DNA of 64,000 nt, taken from Azorinus chamasolen (Eukaryota > Mollusca > Bivalvia > Cardiida > Solecurtidae). The notes below the pieces were generated by a model, which had not been told where the DNA came from, did no database searches, and saw nothing but the letters and a program-made list of their open reading frames with translations. Of the stretch, positions 30,373-42,087 are shown one piece after another; position 1 is the first letter of the stretch, and each line of letters opens with the position of its first letter. The DNA lies in NCBI GenBank assembly GCA_963576725.1, contig OY755240.1, forward strand, positions 57,226,633-57,290,632, written 5' to 3'. The position numbers were made by a program, and so were the translations under genes.

Positions 30373-32889
30373 CTAGGACGGAACCCTGTGGCACGCTATA
30401 TTCAATTTTATCTGGGGTGGACAGTTTCCATCTACTGAGACTATTTGATAGCGGTCATTCAGGTAGGAGGTTATCCACTCAAGAGGTTTTCCAATAATTC
30501 CGAAGTCTTTTTCCAGGCGTTTCAGCAGAGTTTCATGATCGATAGTGTCAAATGCAGCCGATAAGTCGAGCATGACGAGAACAGTTATTTCGTTTTTATC
30601 TAGGGATTGAAGGATGTCGTTCTGAACTTTCAGGAGAGCAGTCTCCGTTGAATGATGCTTTCGGTATGCCGACTGATGATGCTCATGTAGTCCGTTTGAG
30701 GTCAAGTGGGACTCGATGCGCTTGTCCACTACTTTTTCTAACACTTTGGAGACAAATGGCAAATTCGAAACAGGCCTATAATTCCTAAGTTCGTCTGAAT
30801 CCAGATTCGGTTTCTTCAAAATAGGTCTGACATGTGACATCTTGAAGTTTTTTGGAACGTAGGCAGTGTCTAAAGAGGAGTTTACAATTTTCGTCAGAAT
30901 CGGAAGAAGTTCACCAAGGCATGACCTTAACAGCCATGTAGGTATAGGATCCAGTTCACATGACTTACAAGGGGATGCCTTAATGATCTGTTCTACTTCT
31001 TCTTCTGTAGCTGTAACAAAACTATCAAAAGCGTTCGTTGCATGCTGCATTTCAGTAATAACTGGTGCACTCGAGACAGTGTTTGATGCAATATCTGCCC
31101 GAATTTTGTCCACTTTGTTGACAAAAAAGTCACTGAAGTCTTGTGCAAGTTGTCTTGAGGACGAAGTCTCAGGCAAATTGATGTCACTAGTCGTGCCTAA
31201 CAGGTGCTTAGTAACTTTGAAAAGACTCTTTGAGTCTGCCTGGCAAGATTCTACTTTCTCTGAGTAGAAATCAACCTTTGCCTTTGCCAACAGCTTGTTT
31301 ACTTTGGCACACTGTTCTCTGTATAGCTGATGGTCTATTGTGAGTCTGGATTTTCTCCAATTTCTTTCCAACTTGCGCCGTGCATGTTTAGCATCGTGCA
31401 GTTCCTGGGTATACCACGGACATGATGGTCTGAGCGTTATGGTTTTAGTACGCAATGGTGTATGTTTATCGGCAAGTGCCTCCAGCGCTTGGGTATATGT
31501 GTTAACCAGCTCATCAACATCTGTCATTTGCAAACTTGCTTTGATGGGTTCAGATTTTATGAGATCTGTTTTAAATGAGTCAACATTAATTGCTCTAAGT
31601 TTCCGAAATAAAACAGTTTTTCTCACTGTTGGAGGTTTAGCCGCCTTTGCTTCGAAAGTTACGGAAAAATGATCGCGCGAAACTTTACCAGTGCCGTCAG
31701 ATAGCCCTGGATCGGTGACCTCAATATTTGACACACCGTCATCACCGTTTCTCGTGATAATAACATCAAGGGTATGTCCACCTACATGAGTGGCTTCATC
31801 CACATGTTGTTGCAATCCAAATGACTCTAGTGTACTAACAAAGTTAACTGTGTTCCTGTCACTTTGATTGTCAAGATGGATGTTTAAGTCCCCTACAATG
31901 ATGACTGGTCTGTCACAAGTCACAAATTTAGATAGGAAAAGTGGCCATTCATTATCAAGAAAATCTCCGGTTTTAAGGCCATTTCCCCGCGATGGCGGTG
32001 GTCTGTAAACGACTACTAGGCGTAGAGTGAAATCTTGGATACTTATGGTGCAGTCCATGTACTCAAAATTTGAGAAATCGCCATCTTTTGTTGACGAATG
32101 GAGACGAAGTCCTATTGAAGTCTTATGTATGACTGCCACCCCGCCGCCACGGTTGCCATTGCAGCGGGGGACATGTTCAATTTTGTAATTGGTGGGAACT
32201 AGTTCACTTAGGCACGATTTGTCTACAGAACTACCGAGCCAGGTTTCTGTAACGGCTACCACATCTAAGTCATTTGAAACAATATAGTCGCAAATAGAAA
32301 GAGCCTTGTTTTTGACTGATCTAGGATTTATGCTGCATACTTTTACAAAAGTCTGAATTCTGGCTGGCGTTGGAGGTTCGCGTTTCACAAGTACAAGATT
32401 GTCCGTTACTCTGGGAAAGGGCACTGCTGAAAATTTACCAGTGTTTCTGTGAGGTTTTGAAACAGTAGGTATGATTATCTGGGGTATCTCTTTCAAGTGA
32501 TATAAATTTACACCAGCAGATGGAATTTCCCTTTTGATCTGCCGGTTTCCAGAAACAATTGGAATTGATTGGGGTATTTCCCTTAATTTGTTTAAATGAA
32601 CACCTTTATTTACATCCCAAAAACGCTTTGTTCTCTTTGATTTCGAGTTGCCCCCTCTCGAACCCCTAAATTTAGCTAAGCCAAATTGCCCGAAGTCTAA
32701 CAGTCCTAGCTGTTTTAATCTTGATACTAATAGGTTGCTGGGTTTTAAATTGGGCGATAATTGCCCTATAAAAGAAAGATCACACCTTGTATAAGTAATC
32801 CGCTTCTCCACTAATCCACTTCTCATCTCCACCTGTATATCCTGATGCCTGTGGCTCACACATTTGGTTTTAAAAGTCCAATATGACAC
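30373..32889 (-). CDS. LINE pol: endonuclease and N-terminal RT
   Basis: 838 codons. Residues 1-180 are basic and not recognised. Residues about 183-415 are an endonuclease/exonuclease/phosphatase fold: SINPRS (N187), VTETWL (E215), VVYRPP (near 294), GDLNIHLD (333-340) and SRDHFS (D406, H407), all the usual catalytic positions. RT fingers and palm follow: VRPILKKPN, LRNYRPVSNLPFVSKVLEK, and motif A VMLDLSAAFDTIDH near 785. The frame then shifts within the turn before the VPQGSVLGP motif. The enzyme nicks target DNA and primes cDNA synthesis from the element's 3' end. Confidence 0.9.
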   Translation of the reverse strand: MSYWTFKTKCVSHRHQDIQVEMRSGLVEKRITYTRCDLSFIGQLSPNLKPSNLLVSRLKQLGLLDFGQFGLAKFRGSRGGNSKSKRTKRFWDVNKGVHLNKLREIPQSIPIVSGNRQIKREIPSAGVNLYHLKEIPQIIIPTVSKPHRNTGKFSAVPFPRVTDNLVLVKREPPTPARIQTFVKVCSINPRSVKNKALSICDYIVSNDLDVVAVTETWLGSSVDKSCLSELVPTNYKIEHVPRCNGNRGGGVAVIHKTSIGLRLHSSTKDGDFSNFEYMDCTISIQDFTLRLVVVYRPPPSRGNGLKTGDFLDNEWPLFLSKFVTCDRPVIIVGDLNIHLDNQSDRNTVNFVSTLESFGLQQHVDEATHVGGHTLDVIITRNGDDGVSNIEVTDPGLSDGTGKVSRDHFSVTFEAKAAKPPTVRKTVLFRKLRAINVDSFKTDLIKSEPIKASLQMTDVDELVNTYTQALEALADKHTPLRTKTITLRPSCPWYTQELHDAKHARRKLERNWRKSRLTIDHQLYREQCAKVNKLLAKAKVDFYSEKVESCQADSKSLFKVTKHLLGTTSDINLPETSSSRQLAQDFSDFFVNKVDKIRADIASNTVSSAPVITEMQHATNAFDSFVTATEEEVEQIIKASPCKSCELDPIPTWLLRSCLGELLPILTKIVNSSLDTAYVPKNFKMSHVRPILKKPNLDSDELRNYRPVSNLPFVSKVLEKVVDKRIESHLTSNGLHEHHQSAYRKHHSTETALLKVQNDILQSLDKNEITVLVMLDLSAAFDTIDHETLLKRLEKDFGIIGKPLEWITSYLNDRYQIVSVDGNCPPQIKLNIACHRVPS

Positions 32890-34240
32890 AAAATTGTTTT
32901 ATTAAATTCACTTTTTCCTGTTAAATCACACAACAGAATCACCTAAAAAGTACATCAATCTGTTCACAATCCCTTCATGCACAATTGTGTCACGTTTCAG
33001 AAAGTCTTATAAAGTATTTTCCTCTTAAAACTATGCAAAATATCAGAGCAAAATTAATGCAGCCTTCACACTTTGGCGCATATATCACTGTATATTATTG
33101 AGACAACTAATATGTGTCCAGAAGGAAAAATGTTAAGTATAAAACCACAATTGTTTCTGAATGATCCACCAGACACATTACATTCAGCACTTTAATTAAT
33201 ACGTTTTGGTTTATGGGTGGTCGACACATGTGACACCCACTAGAGAAAATCAAAACGCAGCCTCCTTAAATGAATAGCTCATGAAATTGGAGAACTAATT
33301 TTGCATCGAATAGCTGAAGTGTTTTGCACAGAAACCTGCTAAAATACTTACCGAAAGCTAACATCTAATTTCAACACCACGAAAGCATCGCTTTTTCCGC
33401 CATGATATGTTTAGGTACTGTCTTATGACTGACTTTGCTATTTAATATAAATCGCGCCCCTTAACTCCAATTTGGAACCACCTGAAAGGGGAGTACCTTT
33501 TACTATATGTATTGGCATTATGACGGTTGCGGGAAAATATCCGCAATAAAAATATAATTCAACGAAACTATGAATTAGGTTTTTATGATTTTTGTTCATT
33601 AAATACAATACTTAACCTAATAAAAGCTTAATTTATAAATGGTATAGCGGTCAAGTCTTAAAAGGCACCATCTTTTTATAAATAAGTTGTAGCGGCGGAT
33701 TGATGTTTTCGTACATTTTCGTAAATCTGCTCATAAAAACAACTTTTCACTTGACGTTTTCTACGAAATGTTCGCCTTTAGTAAACAAAGATGTAGTGCC
33801 ATCGAAAGTGTGATTAATTAATGATATTTAATGACAAGAGAACACATATCCGGTCGTTAAGTATCTGTTTCGTGGGTGATTTTTTCCAACAAACCTCAAG
33901 AACGTCCGTAAACTTAGTCAAGTAAAGACCACCGAAAAAAGCGTGACGAAAATAATTACCCAATTTATTGACCAGCAAGACCTCATGTTATTTTTTTTTG
34001 TCCCTGTATTTCGAGTCTTAATTCTTATTTTTAATACCTGTCTGACTAAAAGTAATATTATCAAATGCAAATGTAAATGCAATTTTAAAAATAACCGCAG
34101 GTTAAATGAATATTTTAAAAACCCGTTTCGTACATTAACAAATTAGATCGATGCAGTCTATCAAATGCTTTTGATGGTTCGTGTTTATATCAGCTATTGG
34201 TGATTGTAAGTTTTTATTAATGGAAAAGTAGTAAAGTCAA
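32890..34240. other. Interval upstream of the LINE, nothing recognised
   Basis: The part next to 32889 may be LINE 5' UTR. No ORF above 70 codons, no repeat that I can relate to other parts of the window. Confidence 0.5.
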
Positions 34241-34296
34241 GCAGGCAAAGCCACATACAAGACGCAACCACCACCAAAACACCGATAGACAGCATG

Positions 34297-34322
34297 ACAC
34301 ACACACACACACACACACACAA
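34297..34322. repeat. (CA)n microsatellite
   Basis: About 13 CA units, followed by a degenerate CACA-rich stretch to about 34500. Confidence 0.95.
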
Positions 34323-34789
34323 CATCACACCCAAACGCACACTCACACACGAAATGAACACAGAAAACACCAAAAGACACACAAGAACCAGAGACAAACG
34401 TCCCACACATGAACAAAATCACAAGCACAAAGACGCAAGGCAAACAAAAGGAAGGGTGACAAAGAGAGTACCGCCTTGGCACGGTCAGTAGCAAAAACAC
34501 CACTGGGGGTTTAAACCGGTTTACGGACATCCTAACCTCACACTTCTCTCAAAATCACCCTAGCTTTACAAATAGTGTAAATAAAGGTATCCCCGCTGGA
34601 CTTACCCCGCTTAACTTTGTACTTTCAATATAATACATAATTTAATGCCACGTACATATTGCATGGAAACCATAATGTTTATCTGCAGCAGAAATACATA
34701 AATAAGCTGTGTATTGGAAAAGTTCGATGTCTCTTTCATGGTTTAGATGAAAGGATATGTAAGTGAGCGAGTGTGTTGGTGGGTTTGGG

Positions 34790-36120
34790 TGGGAGTGGCT
34801 CGGGAGAGGAGTTTTATGATAGCAAAGCATGACATATGACAGCTTCTGAGAATTCAGGATGCCAGCAAGCAATGGCATTCAACATCTGAATACATTTGGG
34901 GGAGAGCATTAACAGCAAACCAATATATACGATTTCATCTTAGAAAATAAGTAGGGGCGGGAATAGGCAGCAAACCATGAAAAGGTCTTAATCTGAGAAA
35001 TTAAGTGTTGGTGGGAATCTGTAGCAAACCATGAAATAAGAAATCATAAGAAATGAAATTATTTTAGAAATGGGATCGGGATAAAATACAGTACCATAAA
35101 AAAATTACGTCATCATCTGAGAAAATATTGACTGCCAGTCATGAAATATGAGACCATCTGAGAAGAATTTGGCTCATTGACAGTAAATTACGGGAAGTAC
35201 ATCATATGAAAAACGAATATAAGAAGTGAAATCTCTACAGATACATACATTATACTAACTACGCAAGTGACCATATCAGGCATGTTCACCATATAAACTT
35301 GGGATAATGAAATGTCTAGAAATATATGTCTTGATATATAACGCCTACTGCATGCCATTGTTAACATTTCCATTCATTCATTCATTTCTTCATTTCTTCA
35401 TTCATACTTCAACACTCGTCATCTATAGTAGAACCTATCTAAATCAGTCATTCCTGTATTGAATATGTGTGTCTTAAAACGCAGGCGGATGCCTAATGCA
35501 GGGCAAAAGTAATACAGAGAGCCCATGTAGAAACATTTTGCAGTGTGTATGACCTGCATTAAGCTACCACCTGCCTTACAAACCTACAAAGATATACCTC
35601 CTTTTGATGGCCGCTTAAGACAGGTTCTATTGTATAAATTTTAATCTGCTCAATAATCTTTATCGATTTTGTTTATCGAAGGCTCTTATTTCTGAAGCGA
35701 TACAAACTTGCCAATTCTTGCCAAACTTGCCAATTCTCATTAGAATGTTCTTTCTACGTTTCATTGCCAAACCCTGTATTGTTGGCATCCACTAGAGGCA
35801 CCATTCAGAAGATCATTTGGGTTCAACGTTATGAAACCTCTTAGTATGAGTTTTACTTCATTCTCAAGTATCCGATTGTTTAGATTCTTAGCAAGCTCAG
35901 AATCTGACCAATCAGATGCTTGAAACTGATCTCATACTCAAACAAAACGGTTTATAACCTTGGGGCCTGGTCAGAATCAACCAGTTTGTAAACAAGTTTT
36001 CGTAAAATAAGAGACATCGACAGAACAAAAGCAGTATGCAATTACCTACAACTCTTGTTAAGGACCTGTTAAATATGTGTGGTTGTTACCTACAATCATA
36101 CCTTAATACAAAACTGTTTG
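34790..36120. repeat. Diverged duplicated block, copy 2 (partner 6750-8650)
   Basis: Same order of landmarks as copy 1: TATGATAGCAAAGCATGACA and GGATGCCAGCAAGCAATGG at the left; repeats of GCAAACCATGAAATA; a TTCATACTTCAACACTCG flank and a TIR element; GTTTATCGAAGGCTCTTATT; and ACATCGACAGAACAAAAGC, CTACAACTCTTGTTAAGGAC at the right. It ends close to where Gypsy 2 begins. Confidence 0.75.
35426..35632. mobile_element. Pogo-like MITE, uninterrupted relative of 7751-8107
   Basis: TA then TAGTAGAACCTATCTAAATC ... CTTAAGACAGGTTCTATTG then TA. The interior shows GCGGATGCCTAATGCAGGGC paired with ACCTGCATTAAGCTACCACC. It lies at the same place in duplicated block 2 as its relative does in block 1. 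Confidence 0.85.
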
Positions 36121-36149
36121 AAAAGTTATTCTGTAAGTATTTAGGATAG

Positions 36150-37246
36150 TTGTTTTCCTAAAGTTGTCGAAATTGGCTTTTTTCGTATCTGTTGACAAAG
36201 TATTTTGATGACATGAAACGGCAACAACAGGGTTACGGTAAAGAGTTCTGTAAGCGCCTCTCCCATCGTCCCTCTGCTCTTTGTATGCAGAGATGCCTTC
36301 ATTATGAATACTCTTAACGATATATCCTTCAGATCCCAATCGGTCGACCAGTTTACTCTTGCCCTAGATACAAACAACATATATCTTGGTTCAATGATTT
36401 GCTCACCTGTCTGGTATACCTTTCATTGTTCTATGCGGCATGTTTGCCAGAAAATATTACTGTAGTTTATAAGCATACCAAAGCCTACTGCGCAACGTCT
36501 GTACATAAAAAGTATGACTCTTTGCACTTAAGGTATTATCCTTATCTGGTTCAATCTCAAGATAGGCATCAACAGAAAAGCGAGGATGTCAGCCAAACAT
36601 ACGATAATGCGGGGAAAATCGCATCATTTTATAAGGCATTATACGCCTGCACCAAATGAGCTATAAAGCTCTTCCAGTCATGCCTATGTCTTTCCTCTAG
36701 AGGACCGAGAATCTTCAAAAGGGTTTGAAGATAAACTTGTAAACTTGTATGATACTATAACTGCAACCCGGCGATGGCTGGTAGCATCTAACTCTGCAGA
36801 AGTAAAAACATTGGTATGTGGGTTATTCCCAGTGAAAACTTGAAAACTCTTTCCATACAGATACTTATGAAACTTATCTGTTGTTGCCCACTTATGTGCA
36901 AGCAATTCCAACGTATGCGCTTGATATTTCCTCTAAGTCCTCTACTGGCATAAGCTAATACTCTGTCAATAAAACCGGTTTCTGGTAAAAATCAGGAACC
37001 AAGACCAGAGATACTGGTATCTGTATGCAGAATTAATGGACAAGAATAATCCGAAAAACCCCAAACAGGTTGACTAGATAGAACTTCCTTAACCTTTCTG
37101 AAAGCTACCTTCTGAGCCTAGCCCCATATCCATAGAAAAGGAGACGAACCTTTCTTCTTTCTACTTGACCCCTTCTTACTAGTACCTTGACCTTCCAGGA
37201 GCTTGTTTAAAGGATCAACAAGATTGGCATAACCTTTAACAATCCG
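36150..37246 (-). pseudogene. Gypsy retrotransposon 2, RNase H and integrase C-terminal part
   Basis: On the minus strand from 37246: YANLVDPLNKLLEG, then SSQPVWGFSDYSCPLILHTD, the start of RNase H (Asp of HTD as in LHTDAS). After several breaks come MELLAHKWATTDKFHKYLYG, FQVFTGNNPHTNVFTSAELD (36911-36740) and SYKF. The integrase core is missing; the next recognisable text, 36690-36620, is WKSFIAHLVQAYNAL, the end of integrase. Degraded C-terminal domain pieces (VNWSTDWDLK, AYRTLYRNPVV) follow to about 36150. This is the usual RT-RNase H-integrase order, so the element is distinct from Gypsy 1. Confidence 0.8.
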
Positions 37247-37552
37247 GGACTCCCTAAAACGAATGACGAATGAAAATGGAATGACGAATGACAGGTAGTA
37301 TTTTTACAATGACTGGTCCCTTGTCATTCAGTTTGTTATAAGATGGAATGACAATGGTTATAGATAGAATGACATACGTTTTAGCCATTGTAGTCGCCAT
37401 ATGACCCTTTGGAAATGGAATGACACTGTTGTAAGGTGGAATGACAGTTATTATAGGCTGAATGACAGACTTTTGAGACATACATTGTAGCACCGTAGCC
37501 CCCTTATGATCTTTTGGAAATGGAATGACACTATTTAAGGTGGAATGACAGT
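37247..37552 (+). repeat. Foldback left tip and first monomers
   Basis: About 100 bp of tip with GAATGACGAATG repeats, then three monomers in GGAATGACA orientation, ending inside a monomer after GGAATGACAGT where the insertion starts. Confidence 0.88.
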
Positions 37553-38099
37553 CGCGTGTATCTCTGAAACCAGTTGGGCTAGAGTCACCAAACGTCACAG
37601 GAATGTTCAACTGAGTTGTTGTGCACCTGGGGTTTTGAATTCCCCCTGATAACTTTGGAGTTATTGCCCCTGATGACTTAACCCTTTACCCAATAGCCAA
37701 ACCTCCAAACCCTTATCTTACACCGATATAGGTAAGCCTTATCCGATAATCAATAACCAATATCCATGTGGTAAGCGTAACACACTCTCACCAATACAGT
37801 TTATTGGATATATTGGAAAATTAGTTTGAATCTGACACCTGTCCTTTTCAATCCCATATAAATGCATTTAGGTTAACCATTATCATTATAGTGTAAATAA
37901 AAAGTTTTTAGGGAATTAAATTCTCTTTTTGATGGTGTATTTTTCATGCAGTTTGAAGTATGTATAAGTACAATACACGGGGATAAAACGAGGCAAGTCA
38001 ATATCTTTTCAGAACTTTATTATAATTGACCTTAAAATCTCAGCTAAATATGTTCGGAACAGTAACCTATCGCCTGCTATTCAAAATAAAATATCATTT

Positions 38100-38470
38100 C
38101 CAAACAGGCTTGATCCAGATCAGAGCTGAGTAAATAATTCCTATATTCATTCAGCGCGGACCCAGATCATACAGCGAGTAACTCAGCGCCGGTTCGGGAT
38201 CCACGCTTGGATCGATATCAGACGCTGAGAGATTCATTTTAGCCACTAAGGTTAGATCCAGATCAGAAGTTGAGTATGATGTCTGATCTGGATCTAGATC
38301 CAAACATTGATTTAGATCAGATACTGAGTAACTCGGCACCGGACCTGGGTCCAAAATTTATCTAAATTAGATTCTGGGTAACTGTGTGTCTGATCTGAAT
38401 CCAATTATAGATCCAGATTAGATGTTAAGTTTTCCGGTGCCTGATCTGGATCTAAAGTATTGAACCCGTC
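38100..38470. repeat. Degenerate minisatellite rich in GATCCAGATC words
   Basis: Units combine AGATCCAGATCAGA with GAGTAACTCGGC or variants. Copies are diverged, so no exact period is given. An open minus-strand frame here is a by-product of the repeats. Confidence 0.75.
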
Positions 38471-38778
38471 CAGGTTAGGGCCTGGCTCCAAAACGAATGC
38501 CGCCACCTGAAAAAAAAATAATCGGAAGACAAATTTCATATGCATGTTCACTGAACTAGATGAAATCATGAAATTCCGACACATATAAATTATCCTATTT
38601 TTTTTTATTGTTCGTTGAAACATTTTCCGTTTTTTATAATGCATTTGAGTTGGGCACAAGGAAAATGGAGAATGCGTTGCATTTCAAACAGTGTAGACTC
38701 AGATCAGCTGCATCTCACACGCAGCATCTGCTTCACACTGTTTGAAAATCACCAGAATATATGCATTATTTATTCATG

Positions 38779-38856
38779 TGGCCCAGCAAACAGTGTAGAT
38801 CCTGATCAGATGCCGCATGGGAAAAGCGGCTGCTGATCTGGGACTACACTGTTTAC
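38779..38856. repeat. GATC-core palindrome
   Basis: AAACAGTGTAGATCCTGATC on the left pairs with GATCTGGGACTACACTGTTT on the right, around GCCGCATGGGAAAAGCGGC. This is the clearest copy of the core shared by the MITE families in the window. Confidence 0.85.
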
Positions 38857-39845
38857 AATCTCCCAACCCACTTTTCCTGATATCTGTCTCATTTGCATTT
38901 ATTATGCATTAATCGAGATTTAGAATAGTTCCTGATCTGAGTCTACACAAATTCAGTTTTTTTTGCATTATGGTATATTTATTAAATTAATTTTGATGTA
39001 GATGAGACGCCACGTAGCTTGTCATTTCATCCAGATCTAAACTAAATGGCGCTTATGAACGAATTATTCGTTTTATATCAATTCAGACAGTTTGGATCTC
39101 GATAAAAATATCGGCGTCCACACGAGATCCTAACTGTTTGACATTTATGAATGAATTCCCAGACATGATTCGTTTGAATGGTTAAATTGGTTGATTAGCT
39201 AAGTTATTTGATTGATATTGCTATCTACCCTCTGATCGGATTATACTTACGAAAGTTTTATTGCCCAATTTCCGCCGGTGTGTTTTGAGGTTGACAACGG
39301 GTGACCCATGTGTTATTTTAGCCCCAAGGCAAGTCGCGCGTGATTTATGGAGTTCCGATTAGTCATTGGTCAATTATATTTAACATATTTATATTTAGAA
39401 TTTGACCTTGGCGACAGTGGAAAATTTTCGTGTGATCATTTATCGGCAAAGTTCGTACTTTCCGAATAATGACGAATAGTATTATACCCATGTCTTACGA
39501 TGATCACCGAACATATAAAAAGAATATACCACTGGACTTCAGCCTCGTTTTTTGCAATATTTTTCTGTAGTAACACTATAATTAGATTTGGGATTTCAGA
39601 AGATATATTAACACACTTTAAATGTGTACACATCCAGATAAAGAAATTTAACTAGAAAATTGAGATATTAGCAGGTAAATATTGGACTCGCTCAAACCCG
39701 CTTATACACGGTAATAGATAGACCCGCGCATACCGCTTCTATCAGGGAATAAGCAAGGTCGCGTTATCTCGCTTCTATCAGGTGATAAGCAAACTCGCGA
39801 TTTCTCGCGCATATAAGGTAAAGGGTTAACATTAGAAAACACTTA

Positions 39846-42086
39846 TTATATGTAGAATGACATACTTTTGAGATATTGTAGCCGCCATATGACCTTTTGG
39901 AAATGGAATGACACTATTTAAGGTGGAATGACAGTGCTTATAGGTAGAATGACATACTTCTGAGAATTTGTAGCCCCGATATGACCTTTGGAAAATGGAA
40001 TGACATTGTTGTAAGGTGGAATGACAGTTATTATAGGTGGAATGACATATCTTTGAAATAGTGTAGCCCCCATATGAGATTTGTGAAATGGAATGACACT
40101 GTTGTAAGGTGGAATGACAGTTATTATAGGTGGAATGACATATTTTTTAGGCATTGTAGCCCCGATATGACAGTTGGGAAATGAAATGACACTTTTGTAA
40201 GGTAGAATGACATACTGGCAATTTGTAGCCCCTTATGAACTTTTGGAAATGGAATGACACTGTTGTAAGTTGAATGACAGTTATTATAGACGGAATGACA
40301 TACTTTTGAGACATTGTAGTCGCCATATGACCTTTTGGAAATTGAATGGCACTGTTGTTAGGTGGAATGTCAGTTATTACAGGTGGAATGACAAACCTTT
40401 GAGACATTGTAGTCGCCATATGACCTTTTGGAAATGGAATGACACTATTTAAGGTGGAATGACAGTGCTTATATGTAGAATGACATACTTCTGAGAATTT
40501 GTTGCCTCGATATGACTTTTGGAAAATGGAATGACACTGTTGTAAGGTGGAATGACAGTTATTATAGTAGGAATGACATATCTTTGAAATATTGTAGACC
40601 TCATATGAGATGCGTGAAATGGAATGACACTTGTAAGGTGGAATGACAGTTATTATAGGTGGAATGACATATTTTTTAGGCATTGTAGCCCCCATATGAC
40701 ATTTTGGAAATGGAATGACACTGTTGTTAGGTGGAATGACAGTTATTACAGGTGGAATGACAAATCTTTGAGACATTGTAGCCGCCATATGACCTTTTGG
40801 AATTGGAATGACACTATTTAAGGTGGAATGACAGTGCTTATAGGTAGAATGACATACTTCTGAGAATTTGTAGCCCCGATATGAGATTTGTGAAATGGAA
40901 TGACACTGTTGTAAGGTGTAATGACAGTTATTATAGGTGGAATAACATACTTCTGAGACTTTGTAGCTCTCATTTGACCTTTGGGAAATGGAATGACACT
41001 TTTGTAAGGTAAATGACAGTTATTATAGTTGGAATGACATACTTTTGAGACACTGTAGCCCCCATATGACCTTTTGGAAATGGAATGACACTACTTAAGA
41101 TGGAATGACACCGCCTATAGGTGGAATGACATACTTCTAGGACTTTATAGCCCCGATATGACCTTTGTGAAATGGAATGACATTGTTATAACGTGGAATG
41201 ACAGTTATTATAGGTAGAATAACATATCTTTGAGACATTGTAGCCCCAATATGACATTTGGGAAATAGAATGACACTTTTGTAAGGTGGAATGGCAGTTA
41301 TTATAGACGGAATTGCATACTTTTGAGACATTTTAGCCCCCAAATGTCCTTTGGTAAATGGAATGACACTGTTGTAAGGTGGAGTAACAATAGTTATAGG
41401 TGGAATGACCTATCGTTGAAAGAATAAAGCCCCCATATGACCTTTGGGAAATTGAATGACATTGTTGTAAGGTGGAATGACAGTTATTACAGGTGGAATG
41501 ACATATCTTCGAGACAATGTAGCCCCCATATCACATTTGGGAAATGGAATGACACTGTTGTAAGGTGGAATGACAGTGATTATAGGTGTTATGACATACT
41601 TATGAGACATTTTAGCTCCCTTATGTCCTTTTGGAAACGGAATGACACTATTTACGGCGGAATGACAGTGCTTATAAGTGAAATGACATACCTCTGAGTT
41701 GTTGTACCCCCCATTTGACCTTTTGGAAATGGAATGAAACTGTTGTAATATAGAATGACAGTTATTATAGTTGGAATGACATACTTTTGAGACATTGTTA
41801 CCGCCAAATAACCTTTTGGAAATGGAATGACACTATTTAGGATGGAATGACAGTGCTTATATGTGGTATAACGTACTTCTGAGACGTTGTAGCCCCAATA
41901 TGACCTTTAGGAAATAGAATGACACTGTTGTAAGGTGGAATGACAGGTTGTTATAGGTGAATGAGATATTCTGAGACATTGTAACCCCCATATGACATTT
42001 TGGAAATGGAATGACACTGTTGTAAGGTGGAATGACAGTTATTATAGATGTAGCCCCGATATAACCTTTGAGGAATGGAATGACAC
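39846..42086 (+). repeat. Foldback left arm, about 24 monomers of 93 bp
   Basis: ATATGACC landmarks at 39887, 39979, 40072 and 40165 give the 92-93-bp period. Each monomer has GGAAATGGAATGACACTG, AAGGTGGAATGACAG and GGTGGAATGACATAC followed by TTGTAGCCCCCATATGACC. Confidence 0.93.
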
Positions 42087-42087
42087 A

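Larger units (their letters stand above)
28736..32889 (-). mobile_element. Near full-length CR1/L2-like LINE
   Basis: Read on the minus strand it has an apurinic-type endonuclease, reverse transcriptase, a 3' UTR with two minisatellites and an (AAT)n tail at 28736-28750. This is the layout of target-primed non-LTR elements of the CR1/L2/Jockey group. The coding frame is broken only by two apparent 1-nt shifts close together near 30370-30430, so the copy is fairly young. A separate ORF1 was not recognised; the 5' end is uncertain beyond 32889. Confidence 0.88.
37553..39845. other. 2.3-kb insertion splitting the left arm
   Basis: Monomer sequence stops at about 37553 and resumes mid-monomer at about 39846. 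Inside are TTAACCCTTTACC (about 37678) and its exact complement GGTAAAGGGTTAA (about 39818-39830), possible ends of a DNA element; a degenerate minisatellite at 38100-38470; GATC-rich palindromes at 38684-38745, 38779-38856 and 39083-39142; and short TCTCGC..TAAGCAA repeats at 39690-39815. No ORF is convincing. Confidence 0.65.

Noticed and set aside
30866..31672. Plus-strand ORFs inside the LINE
   Set aside because: Shadows of the minus-strand pol gene.
34237..34530. Minus-strand ORF of 97 codons with Cys/Val-rich text
   Set aside because: It translates the CA-rich simple sequence.
37254..37610. 118-codon minus-strand ORF at the foldback tip
   Set aside because: It is tip and monomer sequence, mirrored at 47811-48050; no domain.
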